DNA of 64,000 nt from Gloeocapsa sp. PCC 7428 (GTDB lineage Bacteria; Cyanobacteriota; Cyanobacteriia; Cyanobacteriales; Chroococcidiopsidaceae): assembly GCF_000317555.1 (NCBI RefSeq), contig NC_019745.1, forward strand, positions 2,232,001 to 2,296,000. Direction: 5' to 3'. The position numbers and the translations under genes were made by a program. The notes under the pieces are model-generated. The model did not search any database, was not told the origin of the DNA, and saw only the letters and a list, made by a program, of their open reading frames with translations. The number at the start of each line of letters is the position of its first letter. The stretch's first letter is position 1. Positions 1-10,091 of the stretch are shown here, one piece after another.

Positions 1-2158
1 AACGTTCTTTGAGCGTGTGATAGTGTTGTTGTGTAAGAATCGTCGTTGGGGCGAGAAGCGCGACTTGTTTACCTGCGGTTACAGCTTTAAAGATGGCGCG
101 GATAGCTACTTCAGTCTTCCCGAAACCGACATCACCACATACTAGACGATCCATCGGGCGATCGCTTTCCATATCGCGTTTAACATCTTGTACCGCTTTT
201 AGCTGATCTGTTGTCGGTTGGTACGGAAATGAGTCTTCAAGTTCTTCTTGCCAAGGTTGATCGGGGGGATATGCTAAGCCTTGTTGTTGCGATCGCGCTG
301 CGTACAATTTCAATAAATCTACGGCTAATTTCTTAATTGCTTTGCGAACGCGATTTTTAGTATTCGCCCAGGCTTTGCCAGACATTTTGTTGAGTTCTGG
401 GGGCGACTCGGTGGTACTGCGAAATCGCGACAACGATCCGAGTTGATCGGCGGCGACGCGCAATAAACCATCTGCGTATTGAATAACAATATATTCGCGG
501 GTTTCGTTATTCAGCGTTAAACTTTCGAGTTTGAGGAATTTACCTACACCATGATTGCGATGGACAACATAATCGCCAGGGCGCAACTTGTTTAAATCAA
601 CTTGCTTTGATGCAGCTTGACGGCGCTTGCGCACATAACTTGGTGTTGCGAGTGTGTGCTGACCGAAAAACTCGCGATCTGTCACAACTGCGAGGCGGAA
701 AGTTGGTAAGATAAACCCTTCGAGTTCTGCCAAGCCGGAGTATTTTAGGGCTACCGGCGTATGTGATATTTGCAGCTTATCAATTGCTTGGAAATCGCGA
801 GGGTTAGGAATAAATTGTGCAGGACAATCGTGTTCTTGTAGAAGAGAAACAGAACGCGAAGGCTGCGCCGAAACTAACCACACCGAAAAACCGCGATCGC
901 GTTCATTACGAATCGTTTCGGCAATCTTGCCAAATTGATGCGGTGTCACGGGTACTGGACGACTCGCAAGATTGATGGCTGTAGGTGCGGAATTTTCTTC
1001 TACGACAAGTTCTGAAAGATGGAGTTGGCGAAAGTTGCTGGCGGTTGCTAAAGAGTCTTCAAAAGCGCGATGAATGCGGGGTAGATGACTGAGTGCGGCG
1101 TGTTGTTCTTCTGCGTTTTCACAAGCGCGATCGCTATGTGCTTGACATTGTTCAATCTCATCAATCGCAATTAGCGTATTTTCGGGTAAATAGTCAAGTA
1201 AAGATGCGGGCTTGTCGAAGGCTAAACCTAAGAAGCGGCGGCTACCTTCTAATATTTGATTTGTCTCAAATTGTTCTTGTTCTTCTGGTGATAAGTAGGT
1301 ATTGACTTGTTGTTTCTTGTCAGCTAGGGCGGAAACGATAATCGGTGCAAAAGTTGTCGGAGTGAGTACTAGGGAATCGATTTTATCTAAAGCGCTGCCA
1401 TTAGTACTGCGCGATCGCTGTGTTGCAGGGTCAAATTCACGAATTTGTTCAATTTCATCCCCGAACCACTCTAAACGTACTGGCAACTCGGAAGCCACCG
1501 GAAACACATCGACAATATCTCCGCGCCGACTCCATTGTCCTTCAGTTTCTACGAGCGGTACGCGTTCGTAGCCTAACTGCGCTAGTTTATCTCCAAAAGC
1601 ATCTAAATCTAACTCCATCCCCTGCGTAACATTCAAACAATACGGCTGAAACGCTTCTAGAGGTGGTAAGTGCGGTTGCAACGCCGCCTGAGTGGCAACA
1701 ATCGCCATTGGTGAGTGGTAATTGGCGAAGCCGCCGCACGCCGCCTGTGGTTTCCCAGGCGGAACGGCGGTAATTGGTAATTGTTGTTCTTGCCCATTAC
1801 CTGTTACCGATGACTCATTACCTCTAATTAAATCTGCCAAAACCTGCATTTGTCCCCACGTCATTTCCGTTTCAGGGTCAAAAGGTTCGTAGGGAGAAGC
1901 TTCAGAAGTAGGATAAAAATGCGTTGTTTGCCAACCCATTGCTTCTAGTTGTGCACTCCAGCGTCCGGCTTCTTCGAGGGTGGAACACACAACCAAAAGA
2001 TGCGATTGCGCCTCTTGTGCCAAAGCTGAAGCCACCAATCCTTTAGGAAGGCGAGGAATGCCGTTTAAACGACAGACGCGCTGCCGCTCAAGTTTAGCTA
2101 AAATTTCTGTTGTGAGCGGCGATCGCCCCAAAGCACGAACAATGGAAAAAAATGCCAT
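1..2158 (-). CDS. mfd: Transcription-repair coupling factor Mfd (C-terminus beyond window)
   Basis: Mfd is an ATP-driven translocase that removes RNA polymerase stalled at DNA lesions and recruits the UvrA/B excision machinery. About 719 residues are visible, starting at the ATG ending at 2158 ([14 protein letters not shown]). The N-terminal UvrB-like module carries the typical stretch [16 protein letters not shown]. Near the window edge the helicase begins with Walker A (GDVGFGKTE) and motif Ia (APTTIL). Full Mfd is normally about 1,150 residues, so the rest of the helicase and the C-terminal regulatory domain lie to the left. Oddity: after ADLIRGNE the protein has an unusual segment of roughly 35 residues, derived from intergenic-type repeat DNA, before the normal sequence resumes at [13 protein letters not shown]. 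The family call is secure; whether the insert is tolerated is unknown. Confidence 0.95.
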   Translation of the reverse strand, partial: MAFFSIVRALGRSPLTTEILAKLERQRVCRLNGIPRLPKGLVASALAQEAQSHLLVVCSTLEEAGRWSAQLEAMGWQTTHFYPTSEASPYEPFDPETEMTWGQMQVLADLIRGNESSVTGNGQEQQLPITAVPPGKPQAACGGFANYHSPMAIVATQAALQPHLPPLEAFQPYCLNVTQGMELDLDAFGDKLAQLGYERVPLVETEGQWSRRGDIVDVFPVASELPVRLEWFGDEIEQIREFDPATQRSRSTNGSALDKIDSLVLTPTTFAPIIVSALADKKQQVNTYLSPEEQEQFETNQILEGSRRFLGLAFDKPASLLDYLPENTLIAIDEIEQCQAHSDRACENAEEQHAALSHLPRIHRAFEDSLATASNFRQLHLSELVVEENSAPTAINLASRPVPVTPHQFGKIAETIRNERDRGFSVWLVSAQPSRSVSLLQEHDCPAQFIPNPRDFQAIDKLQISHTPVALKYSGLAELEGFILPTFRLAVVTDREFFGQHTLATPSYVRKRRQAASKQVDLNKLRPGDYVVHRNHGVGKFLKLESLTLNNETREYIVIQYADGLLRVAADQLGSLSRFRSTTESPPELNKMSGKAWANTKNRVRKAIKKLAVDLLKLYAARSQQQGLAYPPDQPWQEELEDSFPYQPTTDQLKAVQDVKRDMESDRPMDRLVCGDVGFGKTEVAIRAIFKAVTAGKQVALLAPTTILTQQHYHTLKER
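1709..1823. repeat. Repeat-derived in-frame insert inside mfd
   Basis: This stretch looks like intergenic filler rather than Mfd coding sequence. TAATTGG occurs at 1719-1725 and again at 1771-1777, the latter followed by another TAATTG. Between them is a GC-rich hairpin, CCGCCTG (1741-1747) pairing with CAGGCGG (1756-1762). The same TAATTGG/GGTAATGGG wording is seen in true spacers of this window, for example around 62455-62480. The mfd reading frame stays open through it. Confidence 0.7.
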
Positions 2159-2484
2159 AGCTTCCGCTGTGTTACTGATGTCTTCTGCCCAACAAGGCGC
2201 TGAAAATAGGTTCCTTGACTATTTTAGAGTTCCTGACGCGATAGATTTGAGCATTTAAGGGTTGGATTTCCCTACTCGTTTTGTTTGAAGGCTGTTACGT
2301 ATAGGCAAGCAGAGGAGCAGGGGGGCTTCAGGTGCAGAGGAGATTTAAGATTTAATAGCTATGATCAACTGCAATCATTTTTAAAATTGGTATAACAAGA
2401 CCAATCTTGAGTCAACTCAGAATGTTGACCAGTTTTCTCTTCCCACGACTTGACAACTCAGACATAATAATGACATTTCATATT

Positions 2485-2516
2485 CCCTCGCCCCTCGCCC
2501 CTCGCCCCTCGCCCCT
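2485..2516. repeat. Heptanucleotide tandem repeat (STRR-like)
   Basis: Four perfect copies of CCCTCGC (2485-2512) are followed by CCCT. Heptameric short tandemly repeated repetitive (STRR) sequences are known in cyanobacteria. This run ends 14 bp before the start codon of the CorC-family gene, where a ribosome binding site would be expected, so copy number could influence its expression (inference). Confidence 0.8.
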
Positions 2517-2530
2517 AGTTAATCTCCTCC

Positions 2531-3856
2531 ATGAACTTTGAAATTCTGATCATTTTTCTGCTGATCGTTGCTAATGGCATATTTGCCATGTCAGAAATGG
2601 CGATTGTCTCATCACGCAAGGCACGGTTGCAACAATTGGCAAATGAAGGTAATGCTAAAGCACGAGCGGCATTAAAGCTTGCCGAGTCTCCAAATAATTT
2701 TCTATCAACAGTGCAGGTGGGGATTACGCTTATTGGCATTCTCACAGGTGCTTTTGGTGGTGCGACGATCGCACGTACCCTCGCAGGTTATCTTCAGCAG
2801 ATTCCTGGGCTTGCACCGTACAGTCAAGCGATCGCGTTTGGGATTGTGGTTTTAATCATTACATACCTTTCGTTGATTCTCGGCGAACTTGTCCCGAAGC
2901 GCCTAGCCTTAAATAACCCTGAACGAATTGCGGCAAATATCGCAACGCCAATGCGGACAATCGCGGCGATCGTTTCTCCAGCTGTTTATTTTTTGAGCGC
3001 TTCTACTGATTTTGTCTTACGTCTGTTAGGAATTGGTCCTTCCAGTGAACCGCTTGTTACCGAAGAAGAAATCAAAGTTTTAATCGAACAAGGAACCGAG
3101 GCGGGAACGTTTGAAGCAGCTGAACAAGATATGGTTGAACGTGTTTTTCGGCTTGGCGATCGCCCCGTGAGTGCATTGATGACACCTCGTCCTGAGATTG
3201 TCTGGCTTGATTTAGAAGACTCGCTAGAAGTAAATCGTCATAGAATTATTGATGGCGGTCACTCGCGCTTTCCCGTGTGTCAAGGCGGTTTAGATAACGT
3301 GTTAGGGATTGTGCCTGTGAGTGACTTACTCGCGCGCTGCTTGTCGAATCAACCGCTAGATTTAACCGTTTCGCTGCGTCAGCCGGTATTCGTTCCAGAA
3401 AGTACGCGTGGTTTGAAAGTTCTGGAAATGTTTAAGCAAACAGGGACGCACATTGCCCTTGTTGTAGATGAATACGGCGTGATTCAAGGATTAGTCACGC
3501 TCAATGACATTCTGATTGAAATTGTCGGCGATGTTCCATCCGATGACGATCAAGAAGAACCCCAAGCAGTACAACGCGAAGATGGTTCTTGGTTACTCGA
3601 TGGTATGTTATCAATTGATGAATTCTTTGAACTTTTTGCAATTAAAGAAATCCCCGCCGAACATCGCGGTAGCTATCAAACTTTAGGTGGTTTCGTCATT
3701 ACCCATCTTGGGCGTATTCCCACAGCTTCTGACTATTTTGAATGGCAAGGAATGCGAATTGAAGTCGTCGATATGGATGGCAATCGCGTTGATAAAGTGT
3801 TGGCTGCACCCATGCGAACTTATCGACATGAAGAAACGGGTAGTACGGGAATTTAG
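2531..3856 (+). CDS. CNNM/CorC (HlyC) family membrane transporter with CBS domains
   Basis: This 441-residue inner-membrane protein has the family's usual order. An N-terminal DUF21/CNNM transmembrane domain covers roughly residues 1-190, with hydrophobic segments near 3-20, 60-82, 95-118 and 133-155. A CBS pair follows at about 205-330, including the FVPESTRGLKVLEMFKQTG stretch. The last part is a CorC_HlyC domain at about 345-425. Related proteins are implicated in Mg2+/Co2+ efflux or homeostasis; the bacterial 'hemolysin' name is historical. The start is the only suitable ATG, but no Shine-Dalgarno is visible because the upstream sequence is a CCCTCGC tandem repeat. The gene stands alone, convergent with a decayed Uma2 gene. 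Substrate is not predictable from sequence. Confidence 0.88.
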   Translation: MNFEILIIFLLIVANGIFAMSEMAIVSSRKARLQQLANEGNAKARAALKLAESPNNFLSTVQVGITLIGILTGAFGGATIARTLAGYLQQIPGLAPYSQAIAFGIVVLIITYLSLILGELVPKRLALNNPERIAANIATPMRTIAAIVSPAVYFLSASTDFVLRLLGIGPSSEPLVTEEEIKVLIEQGTEAGTFEAAEQDMVERVFRLGDRPVSALMTPRPEIVWLDLEDSLEVNRHRIIDGGHSRFPVCQGGLDNVLGIVPVSDLLARCLSNQPLDLTVSLRQPVFVPESTRGLKVLEMFKQTGTHIALVVDEYGVIQGLVTLNDILIEIVGDVPSDDDQEEPQAVQREDGSWLLDGMLSIDEFFELFAIKEIPAEHRGSYQTLGGFVITHLGRIPTASDYFEWQGMRIEVVDMDGNRVDKVLAAPMRTYRHEETGSTGI

Positions 3857-3862
3857 CGGCGA

Positions 3863-4444
3863 TTAGCCTGCGTGTTCTCTTACCCATTGACGAAATGCTT
3901 TGATTGTGGCGTTTCTCCCTGCGGTTCTACTTTGCGTTAAATATTGCGGAATAACTTCAACTACGGGTATTCCTGGAAAGATAAGACTATTTGAGGACCC
4001 GATATATTTCCTGCTTGCAGCAGATTAATTTGTAGTTTACCTTGCTCAAAGCGCCAAAGTTCAGGAACGCCGAGTACTTGCATATATACTCGAATGCGAT
4101 CGCGAGGTAATATCAATTTCTATAACTAAGTCTGGTGGAGGATCAACGGTTAAATCAAGGCGCTTCTTGCCTCGAATTGCCAACTCATTTTGAATGTAAA
4201 AACATTGATCTGGTTCGATACCTTTGAGCATTGCTTGATTCTTATACGTTGTCGAACCTAAACTTCTAAACTCAATATCTAACTCCTCCAGTAGCGCTTT
4301 GACTAAATCGCCGATGATTTCTTTATCATCTCCGTGTTCAGGCAACGGTGTCATAATTTCTAGCGTTCCATTATCATAAGTTATTCGCGCCGAGCGATGT
4401 TCTCCTAATTCATCTAAAATTAGCTCGAACTCCTGCCAACTCAT
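3863..4444 (-). pseudogene. Uma2 family (DUF820) endonuclease-like gene, frameshifted twice
   Basis: Uma2 proteins are PD-(D/E)XK nuclease-fold proteins of unknown role, highly expanded in cyanobacteria. The first frame (from 4444) gives MSWQEFELILDELGEHRS through PPPDLVIEIDITSRS, then terminates early. Shifting frame near 4090 recovers RVYMQVLGVPELWRFEQGK. A second shift near 3985-3990 recovers FPGIPVVEVIPQYL and the normal C-terminus KAFRQWVREHAG, with the stop at 3863-3865. Upstream of the ATG the frame still reads KRLSVPPGQRVLLHE, but no start codon lies there before a TGA, so the true N-terminus may also be lost. The first shift is directly next to a GCGATCGC palindrome. Sequencing error is an alternative, but two independent shifts favour decay. 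Confidence 0.8.
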
Positions 4445-4916
4445 CTCATGTAACAGTACGCGCTGCCCTGGTGGAACGCTTAATCGTTTCAGTTCTAATA
4501 AAATTCGTCAATCCTCTTGCGTACGTAATAAGAGTATAATTTCCCTCCATTCTAGAAGAAGCCAAGCCTTTAAAAGTCTCCCATGTGTTGATGATTGAGA
4601 GGGCTAATATGAGGACAACGGTAAATAATTATTCGCGCTTTGTAGCTAAGGCGCGTCACATCAAAGTTATATTTCTAAGTCTGAATCTTTGCAGTTACTA
4701 TAGCAGTGTGCCAGTTTTAAAACAGTCTACAAAACACAAATAATGAAATAAATAGTTGTAATATAAACACGCTCTAAACCATTAGAACTATTTTGATCTC
4801 TTATTTTTTCAAACAGATTTTTACTTTATTCATGAAAGTTATTTGGAACTTTTTTGCCTGCTGTTCGACTATAAAACTAAAGACACAAAATACTAATTAA
4901 TGCCAAGGTAAAAATT
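4445..4916. other. AT-rich intergenic region upstream of the beta-barrel gene
   Basis: No gene is supported here. The last 100 bases form the presumed promoter and leader of the following gene. A TATAAA at 4870-4875 could be a -10 element, but no well-spaced -35 box is evident. AAGG lies a few bases before its ATG. Confidence 0.4.
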
Positions 4917-5444
4917 ATGAAACTCTCTTTGAAAGCTGCTACTATTTCTGCTTTATCTGCTTTAGTAATTGCTCCTATAGTTGTCGCTCCTGGGCAAGCT
5001 TTTGCTCAACCTACTGGAACAAATGCAAGCTATATCGGTGGTGGTATTGCTGCCGGAGTAACAAACGGCGGACAAACCGGAGACGCTGCTACTTTTGGTG
5101 GAAATATTCAAGCTCGTTACGCAATTCCTAACACTCCAGTTTCCGCCCGTGGCGCTATTCTTTTCAGTGATGAAACAAGTGCAATTATGCCGATCGTTTC
5201 CTACGACGTACCCGTTTTTAATAACACAAACGTTTATGTTGGTGGAGGCTACTCTTTCGTAGAACAAAACGGTAAACCTACTCCTTTGGGTAACAGAAAC
5301 TCCTTTGTTTTAACAACAGGCGTAGAAACTCAAGTGGCTAGAGATATTGTTCTCTACAGTGATGCCAAACTCGGTATCCGCGCTTACGAAAATAGTCCAG
5401 CTTCGGCCGTTAGTTTCCAAGCAGGTGCGGCTTATCGCTTCTAA
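4917..5444 (+). CDS. Small secreted outer-membrane beta-barrel protein
   Basis: The predicted protein has 175 residues. It opens with a clear signal peptide: a short basic start (MKLSLK), a hydrophobic core, and a probable cleavage after AFA before QPTG. The mature part is rich in Gly, Tyr, Asn and alternating hydrophobic residues, with strand-like blocks such as FGGNIQARYAI and NVYVGGGYSFV, and it ends in AGAAYRF with a C-terminal Phe. That pattern is typical of an outer-membrane beta-barrel of the opacity/porin-like type. It could be an OmpA-like or stress-related barrel; no ligand is predictable. It is monocistronic: the long AT-rich leader precedes it, and a MITE-like repeat and a strong terminator follow about 215 bp downstream. 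Confidence 0.7.
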   Translation: MKLSLKAATISALSALVIAPIVVAPGQAFAQPTGTNASYIGGGIAAGVTNGGQTGDAATFGGNIQARYAIPNTPVSARGAILFSDETSAIMPIVSYDVPVFNNTNVYVGGGYSFVEQNGKPTPLGNRNSFVLTTGVETQVARDIVLYSDAKLGIRAYENSPASAVSFQAGAAYRF

Positions 5445-5561
5445 ACCTAATTAGCTCAATTTGGTTGATTAGTGTTAACAAAAATAGTGAATAGTAGCTA
5501 GTAAATAGTCACTAATAACAGCGTAACGACACCAATCTCCTGGTTATTTAGCTGGAGATGA

Positions 5562-5645
5562 TATAGCAGAGTTCAGGGTTGAAAATTAGTTAGGGTAATG
5601 GTTATTCGTACCTTCAATGTCCTCACTACCTCTTTGACTGCTATA
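5562..5645 (+). repeat. MITE-like repeat unit (TATAGCAG family), copy 1
   Basis: The unit begins TATAGCAGAGTTCAG, ends CTGCTATA, and carries AATGTCCT near its 3' side. Close relatives occur at 13618-13701, 13734-13819 (inverted) and 49495-49588. It holds no coding capacity. Confidence 0.75.
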
Positions 5646-5658
5646 TTACAAATAGTTA

Positions 5659-5692
5659 GGGGTGTTGTGGTATTCTACAACACCCCTTTTTT
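5659..5692 (+). terminator. Rho-independent terminator after the beta-barrel gene
   Basis: GGGGTGTTGT (5659-5668) pairs perfectly with ACAACACCCC (5677-5686) and is followed by TTTTTT (5687-5692). It is the first strong terminator downstream of the gene at 4917-5444. Confidence 0.85.
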
Positions 5693-5798
5693 GTTAAAGA
5701 TAAAACCTTTAAAAAAACACAGCAATATAAAAATAGTGTGCGTAGGCGCATTTTGTTCGTTTAGCCACAGACTTTATTCTGTGCAAAGAAAGAATTGA

Positions 5799-7397
5799 CT
5801 AAGAGCAAAAAGCGAAACTAGATGCCGCAATGCTAAACGTCGAACTAGTGTCATAACTATCGTATTGAGACACTGCTTTTAGGTATGTTAATTCTTGCTG
5901 AATCGAAGGTAATGTTGCTAGCAACTTGACTAACGTTTCAAATTCATTGATATTTTTATAAGTATTGAGCAAACACTTCGGCGTGAGTCTGCCGTATAAT
6001 CCTTGAACAATTAATTCAATAATATCTTGATGACACTCCAGCGATATACCTTCTGACACTAACTGTTTAGGATTAGTTCCCCATTTCAATATCTTAAGCA
6101 GTGTTTGCGGGGATGTTTGCGCAAAGATAGAACCTGTTACTTCTTTTATCGCTGTTTTAAGTCCATATTTAATATTAGCTTCCGGCAAGCTCAAGTTATC
6201 TGTTAATGTTTGGATAATTGATAGGTGTTTATCTAATACTTCGCTAGAGAAGCAAGTAAGCTCTGCCATCATCATATCTCCTGATGCTTCTACCTGCGAG
6301 TTCTCTAAAGCATTAATCAATAAATTTGTTTCCGTAGGCTGACTCCAATCGAATTGTCCTAAAAAACAAGGTTCTTCATAACCTGGCAACAGCCCTTGAA
6401 AATAAATTGGTAGGTGTTTACCTGCTTCAAGGATTTTGTAGAGGGCAATTTCTAGTGTCTCAGTAGGCCATCCTAGATTACGCACTGTGAGAAATTTTAG
6501 TTTTTTCGGTTGAGATAATACAAGGGCATTAAGTAATAAATGCAAAGCTTCATTGATATTTTGTGCTGTTATGTAGCGATGGGGTGCATGAATATTAATG
6601 ATTTTGCCTTGCTTGATTTTGTCTGATATTTGCTGACATACGGAACTATTATTTAACATATGCGTAAAGCGTACCATTCCGTAAGTAACGTTGCCCTTTT
6701 GTGCAGCCTGTGCTAATTGCCACTCACAGAGTTTTTTTGATGCGGCGTAAACTTCGGCGGTGAAGTACCGCGCGGCTTTACCTGTTGAGGAGAAAATACA
6801 TTGCTGTACGCCGTATTCTTCGCAAAGTTGAATAATATGCTGTGTACCATAAATTGCAGTTGTCACTGTTTCTCTGATTTGCACTTCTGCAAGCCCTGGA
6901 AGGCGTTGCGCGGCTAAATGAAAAACAATCTCTGGTTTTTCGGTTTCAAATATATACTTGAGTGCGTGGTAATTACGGACATCAGCGGCGTATAAAGCGA
7001 TCGCTTGTTTTTGGACTTTGAGCGGTTTTTGGTCGTATAAACTAGCACATCGTGCTTTATCTACGGATACAACTTGTCGCGCACCAAGCTCAACCAGTTT
7101 TTTGACTAACTCACTACCAACGCAACCTTCTCCACCTGTTACAAGCACAACCTTGCCTTGTACCCTACTACTGACTGCTGATTTATACAAATGAATTGTG
7201 CGTGCCCACACGTCAGTAAAAGGATCTTCTTGGAGTTGTCCCTCGGCTTGGTATGCTTGAATTAAATCCGAGGTTAATTCTGTTAAGGTTGCCAACACTT
7301 GAGAATCTTGTGGTTCTGGTGAACCCAGTGGAACTAATTCTTGGATGCATCGAATGATTTCTGATTTGCTGGTAGCACGAACCACTGGTAAAAGCAC
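5799..7397 (-). CDS. Extended SDR / polysaccharide-biosynthesis (CapD-like) nucleotide-sugar epimerase-dehydratase
   Basis: A 532-residue protein. Residues from about 82 form a Rossmann fold with the glycine-rich dinucleotide motif VTGGEGCVGSELVKKL, followed by FHLAAQR and the catalytic YxxxK signature YAASKK. These features place it with extended short-chain dehydrogenases such as UDP-GlcNAc 4,6-dehydratases of exopolysaccharide pathways. The first 80 residues, and a C-terminal helical part of about 150 residues rich in Leu, are outside the canonical catalytic domain. The motif TGGEGCVG replaces the usual TGxxGxxG lightly (Cys before Val). It is a single gene with no glycan cluster around it, so the substrate is unknown. 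The start at 7397 is reasonable because no alternative ATG is closer to the conserved fold. Confidence 0.7.
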   Translation of the reverse strand: MLLPVVRATSKSEIIRCIQELVPLGSPEPQDSQVLATLTELTSDLIQAYQAEGQLQEDPFTDVWARTIHLYKSAVSSRVQGKVVLVTGGEGCVGSELVKKLVELGARQVVSVDKARCASLYDQKPLKVQKQAIALYAADVRNYHALKYIFETEKPEIVFHLAAQRLPGLAEVQIRETVTTAIYGTQHIIQLCEEYGVQQCIFSSTGKAARYFTAEVYAASKKLCEWQLAQAAQKGNVTYGMVRFTHMLNNSSVCQQISDKIKQGKIINIHAPHRYITAQNINEALHLLLNALVLSQPKKLKFLTVRNLGWPTETLEIALYKILEAGKHLPIYFQGLLPGYEEPCFLGQFDWSQPTETNLLINALENSQVEASGDMMMAELTCFSSEVLDKHLSIIQTLTDNLSLPEANIKYGLKTAIKEVTGSIFAQTSPQTLLKILKWGTNPKQLVSEGISLECHQDIIELIVQGLYGRLTPKCLLNTYKNINEFETLVKLLATLPSIQQELTYLKAVSQYDSYDTSSTFSIAASSFAFCS

Positions 7398-8085
7398 CTT
7401 GAGTTCCCCTTGAGCTAACTAGTTAAATTTTTGCTGTTTTTGGGTAAAATAATATACTCTGCGTTACCCATCCTTTTTATATCGCGTGTAAAATGCGTCT
7501 AGTTAGCTACTTACTGAGAATTGATGTAATCTTAAAAAAACAACGTCAATTGGTACATCTTGATTGGTAAGATTTTAAGGATTGTGTAAGGTAAACGGCA
7601 AATACTTGTATTTATGATATGTGCGAGAGATGTTTACTCAATTAGAAGCATTGCAAATTGAGTTGAATTAGATGTTAATTGGTACAAATTTAACGAGACA
7701 AAATTATTGCGATTTTGTATTGATTCAGAAGCCTATATTTGGGGAAAGTCTCGATTCATGAAAACTTCAAAGTTTTGAGCTAATCGCATTCGGAACTTTG
7801 TGCAGCAGTAACTTTAGGAATTGATACCTATTTAGCGATCGCACGCACTTAAGCTTTAAGATATTATTAAGATATAGGTGATTTTATCTCATAATCCTTG
7901 TTTTTGATTGTGCAGGAGTTGTATAGCATACTTAATGGCAACTCCTGTTTTTTACCGTGTTAAGATCGAAGTATTCACCGTAATGCCGAGTGGATTACTG
8001 GGGATTTAGTAACTGCATAGATGTGTTATTAATTACTCTCGTCTGTCATAAATCTATATAAAGAGAACATCTGCTAAAAATTGCA
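7398..8085. other. Long intergenic region upstream of sir
   Basis: This 688-bp spacer separates divergent genes and has no convincing ORF. Its notable feature is an intrinsic terminator on the plus strand at 7913-7953 that does not follow any protein gene, which suggests a non-coding transcript or an attenuator in the sir leader. Confidence 0.5.
7913..7953 (+). terminator. Orphan intrinsic terminator upstream of sir
   Basis: CAGGAGTTG (7913-7921) pairs perfectly with CAACTCCTG (7939-7947) around a 17-nt loop and is followed by TTTTTT (7948-7953). It lies 133 bp before the sir ATG, and no plus-strand gene precedes it for more than 2 kb. Confidence 0.75.
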
Positions 8086-10071
8086 ATGGTTAATTCTTCC
8101 ATTCCCACACCCGCAACGAAAAAGCCTTCTAAGGTAGAAGGACTCAAAGAACGCAGTAATTTTTTACGCGAACCTGTAGCGACAGAACTTCTACAGGACA
8201 CAACGCATTTTACCGAAGAAGCGGTACAAATCTTAAAGTTTCACGGGTCATACCAGCAAGATAACCGCGACAATCGGGTCAAGGGACAGGAAAAAGATTA
8301 CCAATTCATGCTGCGGACGAAAAACCCTGGTGGATTGGTACCGCCACAACTATATTTAACTTTAGACAAGCTCGCAGAAGAATACGGCAATCAAACGTTG
8401 CGTGCGACAACGCGACAAGGATTTCAGTTGCATGGGATTTTGAAGCAGAATCTCAAAAATGCGATCGCCGCCATTATTGAAAATCTAGGTTCAACGCTAG
8501 CAGCTTGCGGTGATGTCAACCGCAATGTTATGGCACCACCTGCGCCGTTCAAGAATCGCGCAGATTATCAGTATGCGTGGAAGTATGCGCAAAATATTGC
8601 CGATTTGCTAACGCCGCAAACAGGCGCATACTACGAAATTTGGTTGGATGGGGAAAAAGCAATTAGTGCTGAGGAAGATCCCGCAGTCAAAGAAGCAAGG
8701 CAGAAAAATGGGACTGGAACAACGTTCCATGAAGGCGAGGAGCCAATTTATGGCACGCACTATATGCCGCGTAAGTTCAAAGTCTGCGTTACAGTCCCCG
8801 AAGATAACTCGGTAGATTTATTTTCCCAAGATTTGACGCTGGTAGTCATGATGAATGACGACCAACTAATAGGATTCAATGTCTATGCGGGTGGTGGTTT
8901 GGGAAGAACGCACAATAAAGAAGAAACGTTTGCCCGTTTAGCCGATCCGATTTGTTACGTAGACAAAGAAGATGTTTACGACATTGTTAAGGCGATTGTT
9001 GCGACGCAAAGAGACTACGGCGATCGCACAGATCGACGTCACGCACGTTTGAAGTACTTGATTCACGATTGGGGTGTGGATAAGTTCCGCTCGATGGTGG
9101 AAAAATACTTTGGGAAGCCGTTACAACCCTTCAAACCATTACCTGAGTTTCAATACGAAGATTTTCTAGGTTGGCACGAACAAGGCGACGGTAAGCTCTT
9201 TTTAGGAATTTCCGTACAAAATGGGCGGATTATGGACGATGCCAAAATGCAGCTACGTACTGCTTTACGCGAGATCGTTCAACAGTTCAACTTACCAATG
9301 CGGCTGACACCGCACCACAACGTTATTTTCTACGAGATTGAACCTGAAAAACGGCAGGCGATTGAAGCAATTCTGAGTCGCTGTCAAGTAGAAGCCGATC
9401 CGAATGCAATTAAGCCTTTGGTACGCTATGCGATGGCTTGCCCTGCTTTACCAACGTGTGGTTTGGCAACAACCGAATCGGAACGCATCATTCCGAGTGT
9501 TCTCGATCGCATTGAAGCATTATTGCAGAAACTCGGTTTAGGCGACGAGCATTTCGTGATTCGGATGACAGGTTGTCCGAATGGATGTGCAAGACCATAC
9601 ATGGCAGAATTAGGATTTGTGGGTACAGGTCCTGAAATGTACCAAATATGGTTGGGTGGTAGCGCGAACCAAACGCGTTTGGCACAAGTCTACATCGAGA
9701 AAATGCACCTCAACAACCTAGAGGTAGAGTTTGAACCACTCTTTGTTTACTTCAAACAAGCCCGTCAAGGTGCAGAAACATTCGGCGATTTTTGCGATCG
9801 CGTTGGTTTAGCCTCGATTCGAGAATTTGCAGCCAACTATACTCCGCAAGCTGTTGAAGAAACCGCACAACCCGCCGCTGACGAGCAGATTGCTGTTGTT
9901 GAGACTGTACCAGCAAGCAACGGTAAAATCAGATCGCGTCACCGCATTAGTATCCGCGATGATGTTTACGACAAGCTCAAAATCATTGGTAGCCGTGAGG
10001 GGAAAACCTTAACTGCAATGGTGAATGAAGCGCTAGAAACTTACCTCAAAGATCAGTCATCCGAGTTTTAG
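8086..10071 (+). CDS. sir: Ferredoxin-sulfite reductase with C-terminal ribbon-helix-helix-like tail
   Basis: Sir reduces sulfite to sulfide with six electrons from ferredoxin, in assimilatory sulfur metabolism. The 661-residue sequence has both ferredoxin-like and siroheme/[4Fe-4S] repeats. The four cluster/siroheme ligands are visible as C452-x5-C458 (CPALPTC) and C497-x3-C501 (CPNGC), in the context [11 protein letters not shown], which separates it from nitrite reductase by overall sequence. After about residue 575 comes a low-complexity linker ([11 protein letters not shown]). Residues 614-655 then read [17 protein letters not shown] and [14 protein letters not shown], a strand-helix-helix like CopG/Arc DNA-binding domains. 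Plastid sulfite reductases are known to bind nucleoid DNA, so the tail may serve a similar role (inference). rsmE follows closely. Confidence 0.93.
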   Translation: MVNSSIPTPATKKPSKVEGLKERSNFLREPVATELLQDTTHFTEEAVQILKFHGSYQQDNRDNRVKGQEKDYQFMLRTKNPGGLVPPQLYLTLDKLAEEYGNQTLRATTRQGFQLHGILKQNLKNAIAAIIENLGSTLAACGDVNRNVMAPPAPFKNRADYQYAWKYAQNIADLLTPQTGAYYEIWLDGEKAISAEEDPAVKEARQKNGTGTTFHEGEEPIYGTHYMPRKFKVCVTVPEDNSVDLFSQDLTLVVMMNDDQLIGFNVYAGGGLGRTHNKEETFARLADPICYVDKEDVYDIVKAIVATQRDYGDRTDRRHARLKYLIHDWGVDKFRSMVEKYFGKPLQPFKPLPEFQYEDFLGWHEQGDGKLFLGISVQNGRIMDDAKMQLRTALREIVQQFNLPMRLTPHHNVIFYEIEPEKRQAIEAILSRCQVEADPNAIKPLVRYAMACPALPTCGLATTESERIIPSVLDRIEALLQKLGLGDEHFVIRMTGCPNGCARPYMAELGFVGTGPEMYQIWLGGSANQTRLAQVYIEKMHLNNLEVEFEPLFVYFKQARQGAETFGDFCDRVGLASIREFAANYTPQAVEETAQPAADEQIAVVETVPASNGKIRSRHRISIRDDVYDKLKIIGSREGKTLTAMVNEALETYLKDQSSEF

Positions 10072-10091
10072 GTTAGTTAATCTAAAATTTC

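Noticed and set aside
5598-5798. 66-codon open frame after the beta-barrel gene
   Set aside because: It runs through a MITE-like repeat and a strong terminator; composition is not protein-like.
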